A stretch of DNA of 64,000 bases from Oscillospiraceae bacterium (lineage in GTDB: Bacteria; Bacillota; Clostridia; Oscillospirales; CAG-272), in contig SVTJ01000001.1 of assembly GCA_015063845.1 (NCBI GenBank), positions 289,260 to 353,259 of the forward strand. Direction: 5' to 3'. The notes under the pieces were generated by a model, which was not told where the DNA came from, ran no database searches, and saw only the letters and a list, made by a program, of their open reading frames with translations. Position 1 is the first letter of the stretch. Every line of letters begins with the position of its first letter. The translations under genes and the position numbers were made by a program. Shown here piece by piece: positions 9,692-18,314 of this stretch.

Positions 9692-10969
9692 TCACTCCTC
9701 GTCAAATCTTATGACTGCGCTCTTTGCGTGCGCGCCAAGTCCTTCCTTGTTGGCAAAATACTCAACGTCACGGCAAACCTTTTCGAGTGCATCACGTGTA
9801 AAGTAGCTGAACTGAGTTTTCTTCACAAAATCATCGACCGACAACGGGCTTGAAAAGCGAGCCGTGCCGCTTGTGGGAAGTGTGTGATTAGGACCTGCCA
9901 TATAGTCGCCGAGAGCCTCGGGACAATACTTGCCCATAAATATTGAGCCTGCGTTCTTTATTTTGTCGAGATACATAAACGGCTCGTCAACGCAGATCTC
10001 AAGATGCTCGGGAGCAATGCTGTTTGCAACCTCCACTGCCTCGTCTATGCTCGACGTAATGATTATCTTTCCATTGTTATCGATAGACGTTCTTGCTATC
10101 TCCTCTCTGGAAAGCAAAGGTATCTGGCGTTCAAGTTCTAATGAAACTCCCATCGCAAGAGCTTCGCTATTTGTAACAAGTACCGCACTCGCCATTCTAT
10201 CATGCTCAGCCTGTGAGAGCAGATCTGCAGCTACGTATTTCGGGTTGCAGGTTCGGTCTGCAATAATAAGTATCTCACTCGGTCCCGCTATCATATCTAT
10301 AGAGACCTTACCGAACACCTGCTTCTTAGCCTCAGCTACAAAAGCGTTACCCGGACCAACTATCTTATCAACGCAAGGAATGGTTTCGGTTCCGTAAGCA
10401 AGAGCGGCAACAGCCTGAGCTCCGCCAACCTTGAATATACGGTCAACACCCGCGATATACGCGGCTGCGAGAATATGCGGATTAACCTTTCCGTCCTTTT
10501 TTGGGGGTGTTACCATAACTATCTCGGGACATCCTGCGATCTTTGCGGGAACAGCGTTCATAAGTACGCTTGACGGATATGCCGCCGTGCCACCCGGGAC
10601 GTAAAGACCGACCTTTTCTATCGGTATTACCTTTTGTCCTATTATAACGCCGTCATTTTCATTTATCAAAAAGCTGTTACGCACCTGTCTTGAATGGAAC
10701 GCGTAGATATTATCCTTTGCTTTCTTGAGTATGTCGATGAACTCCGTGTCAACAGCCTCAAGAGCTTCGGTTATCTCCTCTGCACTCACCTCAAGACTGT
10801 CGAGCAAAACGCCGTCAAACTTCTCGCAATATTCGAGAACAGCCGCATCCTTATTTGCTCTTACGTTTGCAATAATTCCAGCAACAATTTCCTCAACGTT
10901 GCTTTTATTCTCTACACGCGCAAATATCTCGTCCTTTGATATCTCGCTGTATTTATAGGTCTTTATCAT
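9692..10969 (-). CDS. hisD: Histidinol dehydrogenase HisD
   Basis: Zinc enzyme oxidising L-histidinol twice with NAD to L-histidine, the last step. Family motifs: IVGPGNAFVAEAKKQVFG, IAGPSEILIIAD, SQAEHDRMASAVLVT and GPNHTLPTSGTARFSSPLSV. The start is ATG 10969 (MIKTYKYSE), which sits 5 bp behind GGAGGA. The ORF-track start at 10984 is a GTG that overlaps that ribosome site. The product is 425 aa, normal for the family. Confidence 0.95.
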   Translation of the reverse strand: MIKTYKYSEISKDEIFARVENKSNVEEIVAGIIANVRANKDAAVLEYCEKFDGVLLDSLEVSAEEITEALEAVDTEFIDILKKAKDNIYAFHSRQVRNSFLINENDGVIIGQKVIPIEKVGLYVPGGTAAYPSSVLMNAVPAKIAGCPEIVMVTPPKKDGKVNPHILAAAYIAGVDRIFKVGGAQAVAALAYGTETIPCVDKIVGPGNAFVAEAKKQVFGKVSIDMIAGPSEILIIADRTCNPKYVAADLLSQAEHDRMASAVLVTNSEALAMGVSLELERQIPLLSREEIARTSIDNNGKIIITSSIDEAVEVANSIAPEHLEICVDEPFMYLDKIKNAGSIFMGKYCPEALGDYMAGPNHTLPTSGTARFSSPLSVDDFVKKTQFSYFTRDALEKVCRDVEYFANKEGLGAHAKSAVIRFDEE

Positions 10970-10990
10970 TTTATCCTCCGACACGTCGTG

Positions 10991-11623
10991 TCAATTTTTT
11001 AAATTACTTCTAACACCCTCGCAGATACTGCGTATCTCCTCGTTCTTGAACTTATAGCTTGATTTATTCGCGATAAGTATCGCGCTGATGTCAACGATAT
11101 CAGCCTTAGGCTCAAGATCATTTTCGAGAAGCGTCTTTCCCGTCTCAACGATATCGACAATTACGTCCGAAAGTCCAAGAATAGGCGCGATCTCAATAGA
11201 GCCGTTAAGCTTTATAATATCGATCTCTCTGCTTTGTTGATTATAATAATTCTTTGCTATATTCGGAAACTTGGTCGCAACGCGAAGAGTTCTGTCTCGT
11301 CTGTCACAAAAGTCTTTTTTTGCGGCAACAGCCATTCTGCATTTGCCTATGCCGAGATCCTCAAGCTCATATATATCGGGCGAATACTCAAGAATTATAT
11401 CCTTTCCCGCTATTCCTATATCCGCCGCACCGCGCTCAACGTAGATAACAACGTCGGACGGCTTTACCCAAAAGTATCTTACTCCCTTTTCGGGATTTTC
11501 AAATATAAGCTTTCTGTTCTGCTCCTTTATCGAGGGGCACTCAAATCCTGCTGCCTCAAGTATAGAATACACCTTTTCTCCAAGTCGTCCCTTGGGGAGT
11601 GCAATATTTACCATTTGCTTCAT
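10991..11623 (-). CDS. hisG: ATP phosphoribosyltransferase catalytic subunit HisG (short form)
   Basis: First committed step: ATP plus PRPP to phosphoribosyl-ATP. The protein is 210 aa, the short form that lacks the C-terminal ACT-like regulatory domain and needs HisZ for activity and histidine feedback. Motifs ALPKGRLGE, GIAGKDIILE and IVDIVETGKTL (PRPP site) are visible. hisZ lies directly upstream with a 4-bp overlap, which matches the octameric HisG4-HisZ4 enzyme known for this form. Confidence 0.96.
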   Translation of the reverse strand: MKQMVNIALPKGRLGEKVYSILEAAGFECPSIKEQNRKLIFENPEKGVRYFWVKPSDVVIYVERGAADIGIAGKDIILEYSPDIYELEDLGIGKCRMAVAAKKDFCDRRDRTLRVATKFPNIAKNYYNQQSREIDIIKLNGSIEIAPILGLSDVIVDIVETGKTLLENDLEPKADIVDISAILIANKSSYKFKNEEIRSICEGVRSNLKN

Positions 11624-12732
11624 AGCTCAACACCTCCCGCCGTGACCTTGACAAGTCGACGGTATCTGACGCTTTTATCGTCCTCAGCCGACACCTTGAC
11701 GCTCTTTCCGTTGGCGTTGAACTGTCTTACAGTCTCAACCACAGTCTTTACGTCAGCATCCTCGTCATAAACAAGCAATATATCCGTATCGTACTCGCTC
11801 TCATAATCTCCAAAGCGTTCAAGTCTATCAAGATACACCGCAAAGCCGATCGCGCCCATACGCTTTCCCATCTTCATAAGAAGCTTATCGTACCGACCGC
11901 CCGAAAGAATACTGTCGGGAATTGAATTTATAAAGCCCTTGAAGATCAATCCGTCGTAATAGTTAAAATCATTAACTATAGAAAAATCAAACTTCATCTT
12001 TTCTCCAAGCCCATACATCGCCATTATTTCGGATATGTTCTTGAGCTCACCATAAGCGAGCTTCATCTTTTCGTTCACGACACAGCTCTCAATCGTTTCA
12101 AGAGCTTCCGAAAGAGGCAGATAGATATCTGTCAACAAGCAAAGCTTATCTGCAATATTGCTGCCCACGCCAAGAGCTTCGCAAAGGCGTTTGATACCCG
12201 TTGTATTCTTGCTTTTAACAAGCTCAAGTATGTCTGCTCTGCTCGCACTATCTATATTCGCGCTGTCGAGAAGCCCCTCGATAAGTCCCATATGAGATAC
12301 GTCAAGAACGTGATCCGAGCTTATCTGCTCAAGACTGCGCATAGCAAGCATCACGACCTCGCTCTCAGCAAGCATATCAACGTAGCCAACGCATTCAAGA
12401 CCAGTTTGCATTATCTCCTTGAAGCCGTGACTTACAGCAGACGTTCTATAAACGGTCTCGTTATAATATAGCTTTTGAGTGCTTTTGCCGTTTGTGTTTA
12501 TATTCTTGATTATGGAAAGCGTAACGTCAGGCTTAAGAGCCATAAGCTTTCCGTCGGTATCCGTAAATGTCAGTATATTCTCGCTTATAAGAAAGCTTTT
12601 GTTACGGGCATAAAGATCGTATTCCTCAAATCTGCTTACCTTAAACTGAGAATATCCGTATTTTCTATATAATTCTCTGAGGCTGTAAATTGCCCGCTCC
12701 TCGTTTCTCAAAACGTCACCTGAAAAGGTCAT
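11620..12732 (-). CDS. hisZ: ATP phosphoribosyltransferase regulatory subunit HisZ
   Basis: A catalytically idle paralogue of histidyl-tRNA synthetase that activates short HisG and carries histidine feedback. At 370 aa it keeps the class II core (motif-2-like YYNETVYRTS, motif-3-like SGGRYDKLL) but has no anticodon-binding domain of the HisRS type beyond a short C-terminal extension. Its place between the regulator gene and hisG makes HisZ far more likely than HisS. Start ATG overlaps the upstream TGA by one base. Confidence 0.94.
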   Translation of the reverse strand: MTFSGDVLRNEERAIYSLRELYRKYGYSQFKVSRFEEYDLYARNKSFLISENILTFTDTDGKLMALKPDVTLSIIKNINTNGKSTQKLYYNETVYRTSAVSHGFKEIMQTGLECVGYVDMLAESEVVMLAMRSLEQISSDHVLDVSHMGLIEGLLDSANIDSASRADILELVKSKNTTGIKRLCEALGVGSNIADKLCLLTDIYLPLSEALETIESCVVNEKMKLAYGELKNISEIMAMYGLGEKMKFDFSIVNDFNYYDGLIFKGFINSIPDSILSGGRYDKLLMKMGKRMGAIGFAVYLDRLERFGDYESEYDTDILLVYDEDADVKTVVETVRQFNANGKSVKVSAEDDKSVRYRRLVKVTAGGVEL

Positions 12733-13022
12733 CAGTTCTTTTCTCCTATTTCCTCCAGTATCTTCGCGTATCCGCCGCTTCCGTACTGGTAGCTTCTGTT
12801 TACTCTGCTTATGGTCGCTGTGCTCGCGCCTGTTTCCTCAACGATCTTATTATACACCACTTCCTCAGAAAGCAGCTTCGCAACAAGCAATCTCTGAGCA
12901 ATATCCATAAGCTCCTTGCGTGTCATAAGGTCCTCAAGAAGTGCCTCGCAATCCTTCTCATTATCAACAGCAACTATTGCTTTTATAAGCAGTTTATAAC
13001 CCTCATTTTCCTTGTAATTCAT
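12732..13022 (-). CDS. yerC: YerC/YecD-type TrpR-family regulator at the head of the his operon
   Basis: A 96-aa all-helical protein of the TrpR superfamily. The helix-turn-helix is seen as DIAQRLLVAKLLSEE followed by the recognition helix in VEETGASTATISRVNRSYQYG. It has no enzymatic motif. It is the first gene behind the operon promoter and abuts hisZ, so it probably autoregulates the operon in response to histidine or a related amino acid; effector and DNA site are inference. Start is ATG 13022 behind GGAGG (GGAGGTAATTTGT). Confidence 0.88.
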   Translation of the reverse strand: MNYKENEGYKLLIKAIVAVDNEKDCEALLEDLMTRKELMDIAQRLLVAKLLSEEVVYNKIVEETGASTATISRVNRSYQYGSGGYAKILEEIGEKN

Positions 13023-13055
13023 TACAAATTACCTCCAAAACTTTAATACTTTAAT

Positions 13056-13084
13056 ATGATAACACAATAAATTGTATTTGTCAA
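13056..13084 (-). promoter_or_regulatory. Promoter of the histidine operon with candidate operator
   Basis: Reads TTGACA, 17 bp, TATCAT on the minus strand, about 30 bp before the regulator gene. The spacer holds the inverted repeat ACAAT-AA-ATTGT (13064-13075), and the start region holds a direct repeat TATTAAAG-TATTAAAG (about 13040-13055). Either could be the site of the YerC-like protein. Confidence 0.8.
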
Positions 13085-13125
13085 TGCTTTTAACAAAAAA
13101 ACATGTGCTTTTTTCAACAAAAATA

Positions 13126-13178
13126 CCAAAAAGGCTGCTTGTTCAACCTAAGACAACGCCGAACAAAGGCAGCCTTTA
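13126..13178 (-). terminator. Terminator of the lgt-CPBP-HD operon
   Basis: Stem AAAGGCTGC / GCAGCCTTT with an inner GAACA / TGTTC pair and a T-rich tail (TTTTTGGTATTTTT) on the minus strand, just after the HD-protein stop. Confidence 0.8.
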
Positions 13179-13180
13179 TT

Positions 13181-13843
13181 TTACAGTAGCATTTGGTTGT
13201 TTGCGCAAAGATGGAAAGTAAGGCCAAGGTGCTCCGCAGCCTTACGGCAAAGTATCATTCTATTGAGGAATATTTCAAAATATTCCATAACCGAGCTATA
13301 TCTCGTGTCTATTTCAAGTTCAAGTGTTATTGTCTTGCTGTCGCTGTGTATCTTCAGCTCCGATGAAACGACGGAGAAATTAACTCTATCGTGGATATCA
13401 AAGGTAGAGACGTCATTATTTCGCACGCGGCTTCTTCGCACATCCGATTTGTCGGCAAGGATCAGCGCCGCCGCAATATGATTAACGGGGACACCCGTTC
13501 CTTCATCGTGATTACCTATCGCTGTCACGACGTTTGCGATATCCTCGGGGGGCATTCCCATATTGTCGAGTATACGGAAAGCCATTATCGCTCCGCTTTG
13601 CGAATGCTCTACCCTGTTTACAAGATTTCCTATATCGTGCATAAACGCCGCTATCTTCGCAAGCTCCACGTCGTGCTCGGAATACTTAAGTGTGGTCAAT
13701 ATATACTCGACCGTTGCAGCGACCTTTCCGACATGAGCAAAGCTATGCTCGGTAAATCCAAGAGCAAGCAAGGACGCATCCGCTCTTTTAATATACTCAC
13801 ATATAGAGGAATCGTTTTTTATCTTATCGTACGTCAGCTTCAT
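13181..13843 (-). CDS. HD-domain phosphohydrolase of unknown substrate
   Basis: A 220-aa soluble protein with the HD metal-phosphohydrolase signature: HSFAHVGKV (first His), AAFMHDIGNL (HD pair) and a later Asp in LILADKSDV. Residues 60-150 form the HD core (GNHDEGTG in between). The substrate cannot be told; the family includes nucleotide and cyclic-nucleotide hydrolases. The C-terminal 70 residues look beta-rich and match nothing I recognise. It overlaps the CPBP gene by 4 bp and ends the lgt operon. Confidence 0.8.
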   Translation of the reverse strand: MKLTYDKIKNDSSICEYIKRADASLLALGFTEHSFAHVGKVAATVEYILTTLKYSEHDVELAKIAAFMHDIGNLVNRVEHSQSGAIMAFRILDNMGMPPEDIANVVTAIGNHDEGTGVPVNHIAAALILADKSDVRRSRVRNNDVSTFDIHDRVNFSVVSSELKIHSDSKTITLELEIDTRYSSVMEYFEIFLNRMILCRKAAEHLGLTFHLCANNQMLL

Positions 13844-14673
13844 ATCTCCTTTTCGGTATTCTCAATAATATTTTGCTCACTCTTTTTTGTGTCATTCAAA
13901 AGAGCTGTAACCTCTTCGGGGCGTATTTTCACAAGCAAATAAATTACGAAAGCGGCAACGACAAGCGCGACAATGGTTGTGAGGACTATTGTTGGGGTAT
14001 CCCATATCTCTCCGCCTCCGCATTCGGGAACTACACCGCCCGCGAAGTTATATACAGCATGCAGCAGTACGCAATACCAGATGTTCTTTGTCTTTATCAG
14101 AATGACCGAGCACATACCTCCGATGAGGAAAGAATATCCAACCTGAAGGATGACCGAGCCAATACCCGCACCTGCAAATAGGTTGAGAAGATGTACTATT
14201 CCAAAAACAGCCGATGAGATAGCTATTGACCAAAAAACATCAATGGGTCTTTTGCCCATTCTCTGGAGCACTGCGGTGAACACACAGCCACGGAATGCCA
14301 TTTCCTCAAACAGTCCCACACAAACGCATACAAGCGCATAAAGCAAAACAGACCTTGCTGAAGCATCTATATATGCTCTGCCGCTAAAGAACGTAATAAA
14401 CGGAAAATTGTTTATCGCGATAAGCATACACGGTACAAAGCAAAGCGTCGCCGAAAGCGTAGGCTTAGCGTACAGTATTTTCTTCGCTCTTGACAGCAAT
14501 ACCAATACTATACACGCAAAAGCTCCGAGCGCACGCGTAGAGATAAGGTAGAGGTTTTCTCCGTGCTCTCCCAAAGCAACGATGCCGTCTCTCATAAATT
14601 CAAGCACGAGCATCACCAAAAGGGATACCGCAAAAAAAGCAAGAAGCAAATTTCTTTTTACAGACGCCTTCAT
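13840..14673 (-). CDS. CPBP-family intramembrane metalloprotease
   Basis: Polytopic membrane protein (277 aa, about seven hydrophobic segments) with the CPBP (CAAX protease and bacteriocin-processing) motifs: EEMAFRG near residue 121, FGIVHLLNL near 164 and LHAVYNFAGG near 205. These supply the Glu pair, Arg and His residues of the active site. The substrate is unknown; related proteins process peptides, give immunity to bacteriocins or act in stress signalling. It overlaps lgt and the HD gene by 4 bp each. Confidence 0.85.
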   Translation of the reverse strand: MKASVKRNLLLAFFAVSLLVMLVLEFMRDGIVALGEHGENLYLISTRALGAFACIVLVLLSRAKKILYAKPTLSATLCFVPCMLIAINNFPFITFFSGRAYIDASARSVLLYALVCVCVGLFEEMAFRGCVFTAVLQRMGKRPIDVFWSIAISSAVFGIVHLLNLFAGAGIGSVILQVGYSFLIGGMCSVILIKTKNIWYCVLLHAVYNFAGGVVPECGGGEIWDTPTIVLTTIVALVVAAFVIYLLVKIRPEEVTALLNDTKKSEQNIIENTEKEI

Positions 14674-15464
14674 TTTTGCTCCTCCGTTTCGGGAGTGTCA
14701 AGCATCAAAGGCATAAGCTTTTTCTGTACAACAAACAAAACGACAGAGCCTATTATCATCAGTACCGCCGTCAGCTGCGAAGGTGTCAAAAAGCTTATAA
14801 ACGTAAAGCCGCGGTAGTCGTCTCTGGCGTATTCTATCAAGAAACGCCAAACACCGTATACTCCCATATAGAGTGAAAGATTGTAAGTCTTTTTCTTGAA
14901 TATACGGAAAACTATAAGCGCAAATAAAGCAAAAAGGAATATCGTCTCATAAAGTTGTATAGGCACGACCTTATCACCCACGCCCGGCATATATATACCG
15001 TACCACGCGTCGGTATGCGCTCCGTGGCAGCAGCCTGCCATAAGACAACCTATTCTTCCAAAGCCGTGCGCGATGGCGATACACGCAGCACCCACGTCGG
15101 TTATGCCGAAAAACCCTGTAATATGAATGCCGCGCTTACCGAACATACGGCGACCAAGCAAAAAATAGACAAGCAAAAAGAAGGCAGCTCCTCCGATAAG
15201 TCCGCCGTAAAACGTTGCACCCGTTTGGCTGTTTATCTGGAACTTTCCGTACTTGGGTATATTGTATACCGCTTGAAAAAGCACGGCTGAGAAATAGCCT
15301 ACGATAATTGAAGCGACAGCGTTATATATACAGAAATTCTGTAGTCTTGCTTTATACGACAGCTTATCGAGCAAAAGTCTCGCCACCACTATCGCACTGA
15401 CAACAGCCAAACACAAAAACACAAGGTATAGGTCTATACCGGGTAATATATCATTAGGAAACAT
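14670..15464 (-). CDS. lgt: Prolipoprotein diacylglyceryl transferase Lgt
   Basis: Transfers diacylglycerol from phosphatidylglycerol to the lipobox cysteine of prolipoproteins at the outer face of the membrane. About seven membrane segments are visible, and the Lgt signature is HGFGRIGCLMAGCCHG, with GGLIGG upstream and RFLIEYARDD near the C terminus. At 264 aa it is of usual length. Start ATG 15464 follows AAAGGAG. Its promoter is immediately upstream and unusually symmetrical. Confidence 0.94.
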   Translation of the reverse strand: MFPNDILPGIDLYLVFLCLAVVSAIVVARLLLDKLSYKARLQNFCIYNAVASIIVGYFSAVLFQAVYNIPKYGKFQINSQTGATFYGGLIGGAAFFLLVYFLLGRRMFGKRGIHITGFFGITDVGAACIAIAHGFGRIGCLMAGCCHGAHTDAWYGIYMPGVGDKVVPIQLYETIFLFALFALIVFRIFKKKTYNLSLYMGVYGVWRFLIEYARDDYRGFTFISFLTPSQLTAVLMIIGSVVLFVVQKKLMPLMLDTPETEEQK

Positions 15465-15494
15465 AGACAGCTCCTTTCAATTCTTTATTATAAC

Positions 15495-15539
15495 AATTAT
15501 ACCGCAAAACGACACGAATGTCAATTCTGCGGTATAATT
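15495..15539 (-). promoter_or_regulatory. lgt promoter inside a 12-bp perfect inverted repeat
   Basis: On the minus strand TTGACA, 17 bp, TATAAT (15496-15524). The arms AATTATACCGCA (15495-15506) and TGCGGTATAATT (15528-15539) are exact complements; one covers the -10 box and the other lies just upstream of the -35. This may be an operator or a hairpin that also ends pyr transcription, although no T tract follows. Confidence 0.75.
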
Positions 15540-15587
15540 TTAACACTATATTCTTTTATAGTACAGTTTTAATTAACATATAAGGAA

Positions 15588-16004
15588 TTATTCTGCTTTA
15601 GTCTCGCAGTAAACGCATCTGTAAATTCTGTTCGCCTCGTCCGTAAGCTTGAAAACGTGTGGAAGCTCCTGCTCGGTGCTTGTTATGCAACGGGGATTTT
15701 TACAGAATATTACGTTTGTCAGCAATTCGGGAAGAGACACTCTCTTTTTTTCGACAAGCTTACCGTCCTTTATGATATCTACCGTAACGCCGGGGTCAAC
15801 GTATCCGAGCGCGGTCATATTAAGTACGATATCAGCGTCTATCTTTATAATATCCTTCTTGCCCATCTTATTGCTATGGACGTTCTTGATAATAGCGATA
15901 GAGCAATCAAGCTTATCAAGACCGAGAACACTGTAAAGCTCCATGCCTCTGCCTGCTGTTATATGATCGATAACAATTCCGTCCTTGATAGAATCTATAT
16001 GCAT
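15588..16004 (-). CDS. pyrI: Aspartate carbamoyltransferase regulatory chain PyrI
   Basis: Allosteric, zinc-binding partner of PyrB (138 aa). The N-terminal nucleotide-binding part is followed by a zinc domain with four cysteines (CKNPRCITS and YRCVYCE). Its presence means that ATCase here is probably the regulated PyrB6-PyrI6 type, inhibited by pyrimidine nucleotides. It is the last gene of the pyr operon, and its start touches the pyrB stop (TAATG). Confidence 0.95.
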   Translation of the reverse strand: MHIDSIKDGIVIDHITAGRGMELYSVLGLDKLDCSIAIIKNVHSNKMGKKDIIKIDADIVLNMTALGYVDPGVTVDIIKDGKLVEKKRVSLPELLTNVIFCKNPRCITSTEQELPHVFKLTDEANRIYRCVYCETKAE

Positions 16005-16918
16005 TACATTACCTCCAATGCCTTAAGAATGAGGCTCATTCTCATTATCTTGCCGTAGTATACCTGCTTAAAGTAGCATGCTCTCGGGTCATCGTCAATA
16101 GCCACTGCTATCTCGTTTACACGAGGCAGAGGGTGAAGAATCGAAAGATCACTCTTTGCATTCTTGAGCTTTTCGGGAGTGAGAATATAGCTGTCCTTAA
16201 GACGCAGATAATCCTCCTCGTTGAAGAATCTCTCCTTCTGAACTCTTGTCATATAAAGAATATCAAGCTCGGGCATCACAGCCTCAAGGTCGGTCGTTTG
16301 TATGTACTCGATATTGTTCTTTTTGATAACGTCTCTCTTTACGTAGCTCGGAACCTTGAGCTCTACGGGAGATACAAGAACAAACTTAATGTTCTTATAT
16401 CGAGACATTGCAGCAATAAGCGAATGAACTGTTCTTCCAAACTTCAAGTCACCGCAAAAACCAATTGTAAGATTATCAAGTCTTCCCTTTTCGCAATGTA
16501 TGGTAAGAAGATCGGCAAGTGTCTGCGTAGGATGGTTATGACCGCCGTCACCCGCGTTAATAACGGGAATAGAAGCGTTCATAGAAGCAACGAGTGGAGC
16601 GCCCTCCTTGGGATGACGCATTGCGATAATATCCGCATAGCAGGAAACGGTCTTTGCCGTATCCGCTACGCTCTCCCCCTTTGCCGCCGATGAAGAACCT
16701 GCGCTCGAAACCGACAAAACGTTTCCGCCAAGCTCATACATAGCCGCCTCAAAAGAAAGTCTTGTCCTTGTAGATGGCTCAAAGAACAACGTTGCCAGCT
16801 TTTTACCGTGGCATTTTTCGGAATACTTTGCGGGATTTGCAATAATATCCTTTGCCACCTCAATAAGCTCATCGATCTCGGTTGTTGAAAGGTCATGAAT
16901 GTCTATAAGATGCTTCAT
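16004..16918 (-). CDS. pyrB: Aspartate carbamoyltransferase catalytic chain PyrB
   Basis: Makes carbamoyl-aspartate from carbamoyl phosphate and aspartate. The 304-aa chain shows [15 protein letters not shown] (carbamoyl phosphate site), SSAAKGES (the 80s loop with Ser and Lys), [10 protein letters not shown] and [10 protein letters not shown]. Paired with pyrI directly downstream. Start ATG 16918 follows GGGAGG. Confidence 0.96.
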   Translation of the reverse strand: MKHLIDIHDLSTTEIDELIEVAKDIIANPAKYSEKCHGKKLATLFFEPSTRTRLSFEAAMYELGGNVLSVSSAGSSSAAKGESVADTAKTVSCYADIIAMRHPKEGAPLVASMNASIPVINAGDGGHNHPTQTLADLLTIHCEKGRLDNLTIGFCGDLKFGRTVHSLIAAMSRYKNIKFVLVSPVELKVPSYVKRDVIKKNNIEYIQTTDLEAVMPELDILYMTRVQKERFFNEEDYLRLKDSYILTPEKLKNAKSDLSILHPLPRVNEIAVAIDDDPRACYFKQVYYGKIMRMSLILKALEVM

Positions 16919-16937
16919 ATCATTCCCTCCCGTTTGA

Positions 16938-17594
16938 TTATGCCTTTGCGCCGTTTATCGCAAGATAATTCTTGATACGCTCAACGTTCTCTGCGTTCTT
17001 CTCATCCTCTTCAAGGTATTCGATGATATCGTAAACGTCAACGATGGAGTATACAGGGAAACCAAACTGCTCCTCTATCTCCTGCATAGCACCCTTTTCG
17101 CCCTGACCCTTTTCCTTACGGTCTACCATAATAAAGGTTGCAGCAACCTTTACATCTTCAAGGTGAGAAAGTATCTCCATGCTTTCGCGAATTGCCGTAC
17201 CTGCGGTAATAACGTCCTCAATAATTACTACCTCTTCGCCAGCCTGAGGAACATATCCTACGAATACACCACCCTCGCCGTGGTCCTTGACCTCCTTACG
17301 GTTAAAGAAGAAGGGGACGTTAAGGTCCTTCTTTGAAAGAGCGACAGCGGCAGATACCGACAAAGATATTCCCTTGTAAGCTGGGCCGTAAAGCACTGTC
17401 TTTTTTGCACCAAGCTTATCAAAATATGCCTTTGCGTAAAATTCACCAAGCGTAGCAATATCATTACCTGTCTTGATCATTCCGGCGTTGATAAAGTAAG
17501 GAATTTTTCTTCCGCTCTTTGCAGTGAAATCGCCGAACTTAAGAACACCCGCGCCCTCCAAAAACTTTATAAACTCTCTCTTGTAGCTTTCCAT
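16938..17594 (-). CDS. pyrE: Orotate phosphoribosyltransferase PyrE
   Basis: Converts orotate and PRPP to OMP. The type I PRTase fold shows the PRPP loop [17 protein letters not shown] near residue 123 and the flexible catalytic loop around [11 protein letters not shown]. Length 218 aa is usual. Lies between pyrF (22 bp away) and pyrB (20 bp away) in the pyr operon. Confidence 0.95.
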   Translation of the reverse strand: MESYKREFIKFLEGAGVLKFGDFTAKSGRKIPYFINAGMIKTGNDIATLGEFYAKAYFDKLGAKKTVLYGPAYKGISLSVSAAVALSKKDLNVPFFFNRKEVKDHGEGGVFVGYVPQAGEEVVIIEDVITAGTAIRESMEILSHLEDVKVAATFIMVDRKEKGQGEKGAMQEIEEQFGFPVYSIVDVYDIIEYLEEDEKNAENVERIKNYLAINGAKA

Positions 17595-17615
17595 TTTTTA
17601 TATCTCCTTTATTTA

Positions 17616-18314
17616 TCAGTCAACAAATTCCGCAACACAACGGTTGTAAGCTGCAACGGGGTCTGCGGCAGCAGTTATAGGACGTCCGACAACGATATAG
17701 TCAGAGCCGATCTTCTTAGCCTCAGCAGGCGTCATAACTCTCTTCTGGTCGCCTATATCTCCATCAGCAAAGCGAACACCGGGGGTAACGGTTATAAATT
17801 TCTCTCCGCATCTGTCGTGTACCTTACCTGCCTCAAGGGGTGAGCAAACTACACCGTCAAGCCCTGCTACCTTCGCGTTGTGAGCGTAGTGCATAACTAC
17901 CTCGGCGATGGGCTCGTGGATAAGGAGATCGTTTTCCATGCTCTCCTGATCGGTAGATGTAAGCTGAGTTACAGCGATAAGCAACGGACGTGTTCCGTCG
18001 GGTCTTGTAAGACCCTCGAGAGCTGCCTCCATCATTCTGACAGTTCCGCTTGCGTGAAGGTTAGTCATATCAACGTCAAGTCCCGAAAGAACTGCCATCG
18101 ACTTCTTTACGGTATTGGGGATATCGTGGAGCTTGAGGTCGAGGAATATCTTGTGTCCTCTTGCCTTTATCTCCTTAACGATAGCGGGACCCTCAGCATA
18201 AAAGAGCTCCATACCTATCTTTACGTAGGGCTTTCTTTCCGTGAACTTATCAAGGAAGTTAAGTACCTCCGCCTTGCTGTTAAAATCACATGCAATAATT
18301 ACGTCTTTTCCCAT
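17616..18314 (-). CDS. pyrF: Orotidine 5'-phosphate decarboxylase PyrF
   Basis: Decarboxylates OMP to UMP. The 232-aa barrel carries the catalytic stretch FLDLKLHDIPNTVKK (Lys-Asp-Lys tetrad) near residue 60 and the phosphate site VVGRPI near the C terminus. This is the standard short bacterial form. Its ATG overlaps the pyrD stop (TAATG). Confidence 0.96.
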   Translation of the reverse strand: MGKDVIIACDFNSKAEVLNFLDKFTERKPYVKIGMELFYAEGPAIVKEIKARGHKIFLDLKLHDIPNTVKKSMAVLSGLDVDMTNLHASGTVRMMEAALEGLTRPDGTRPLLIAVTQLTSTDQESMENDLLIHEPIAEVVMHYAHNAKVAGLDGVVCSPLEAGKVHDRCGEKFITVTPGVRFADGDIGDQKRVMTPAEAKKIGSDYIVVGRPITAAADPVAAYNRCVAEFVD

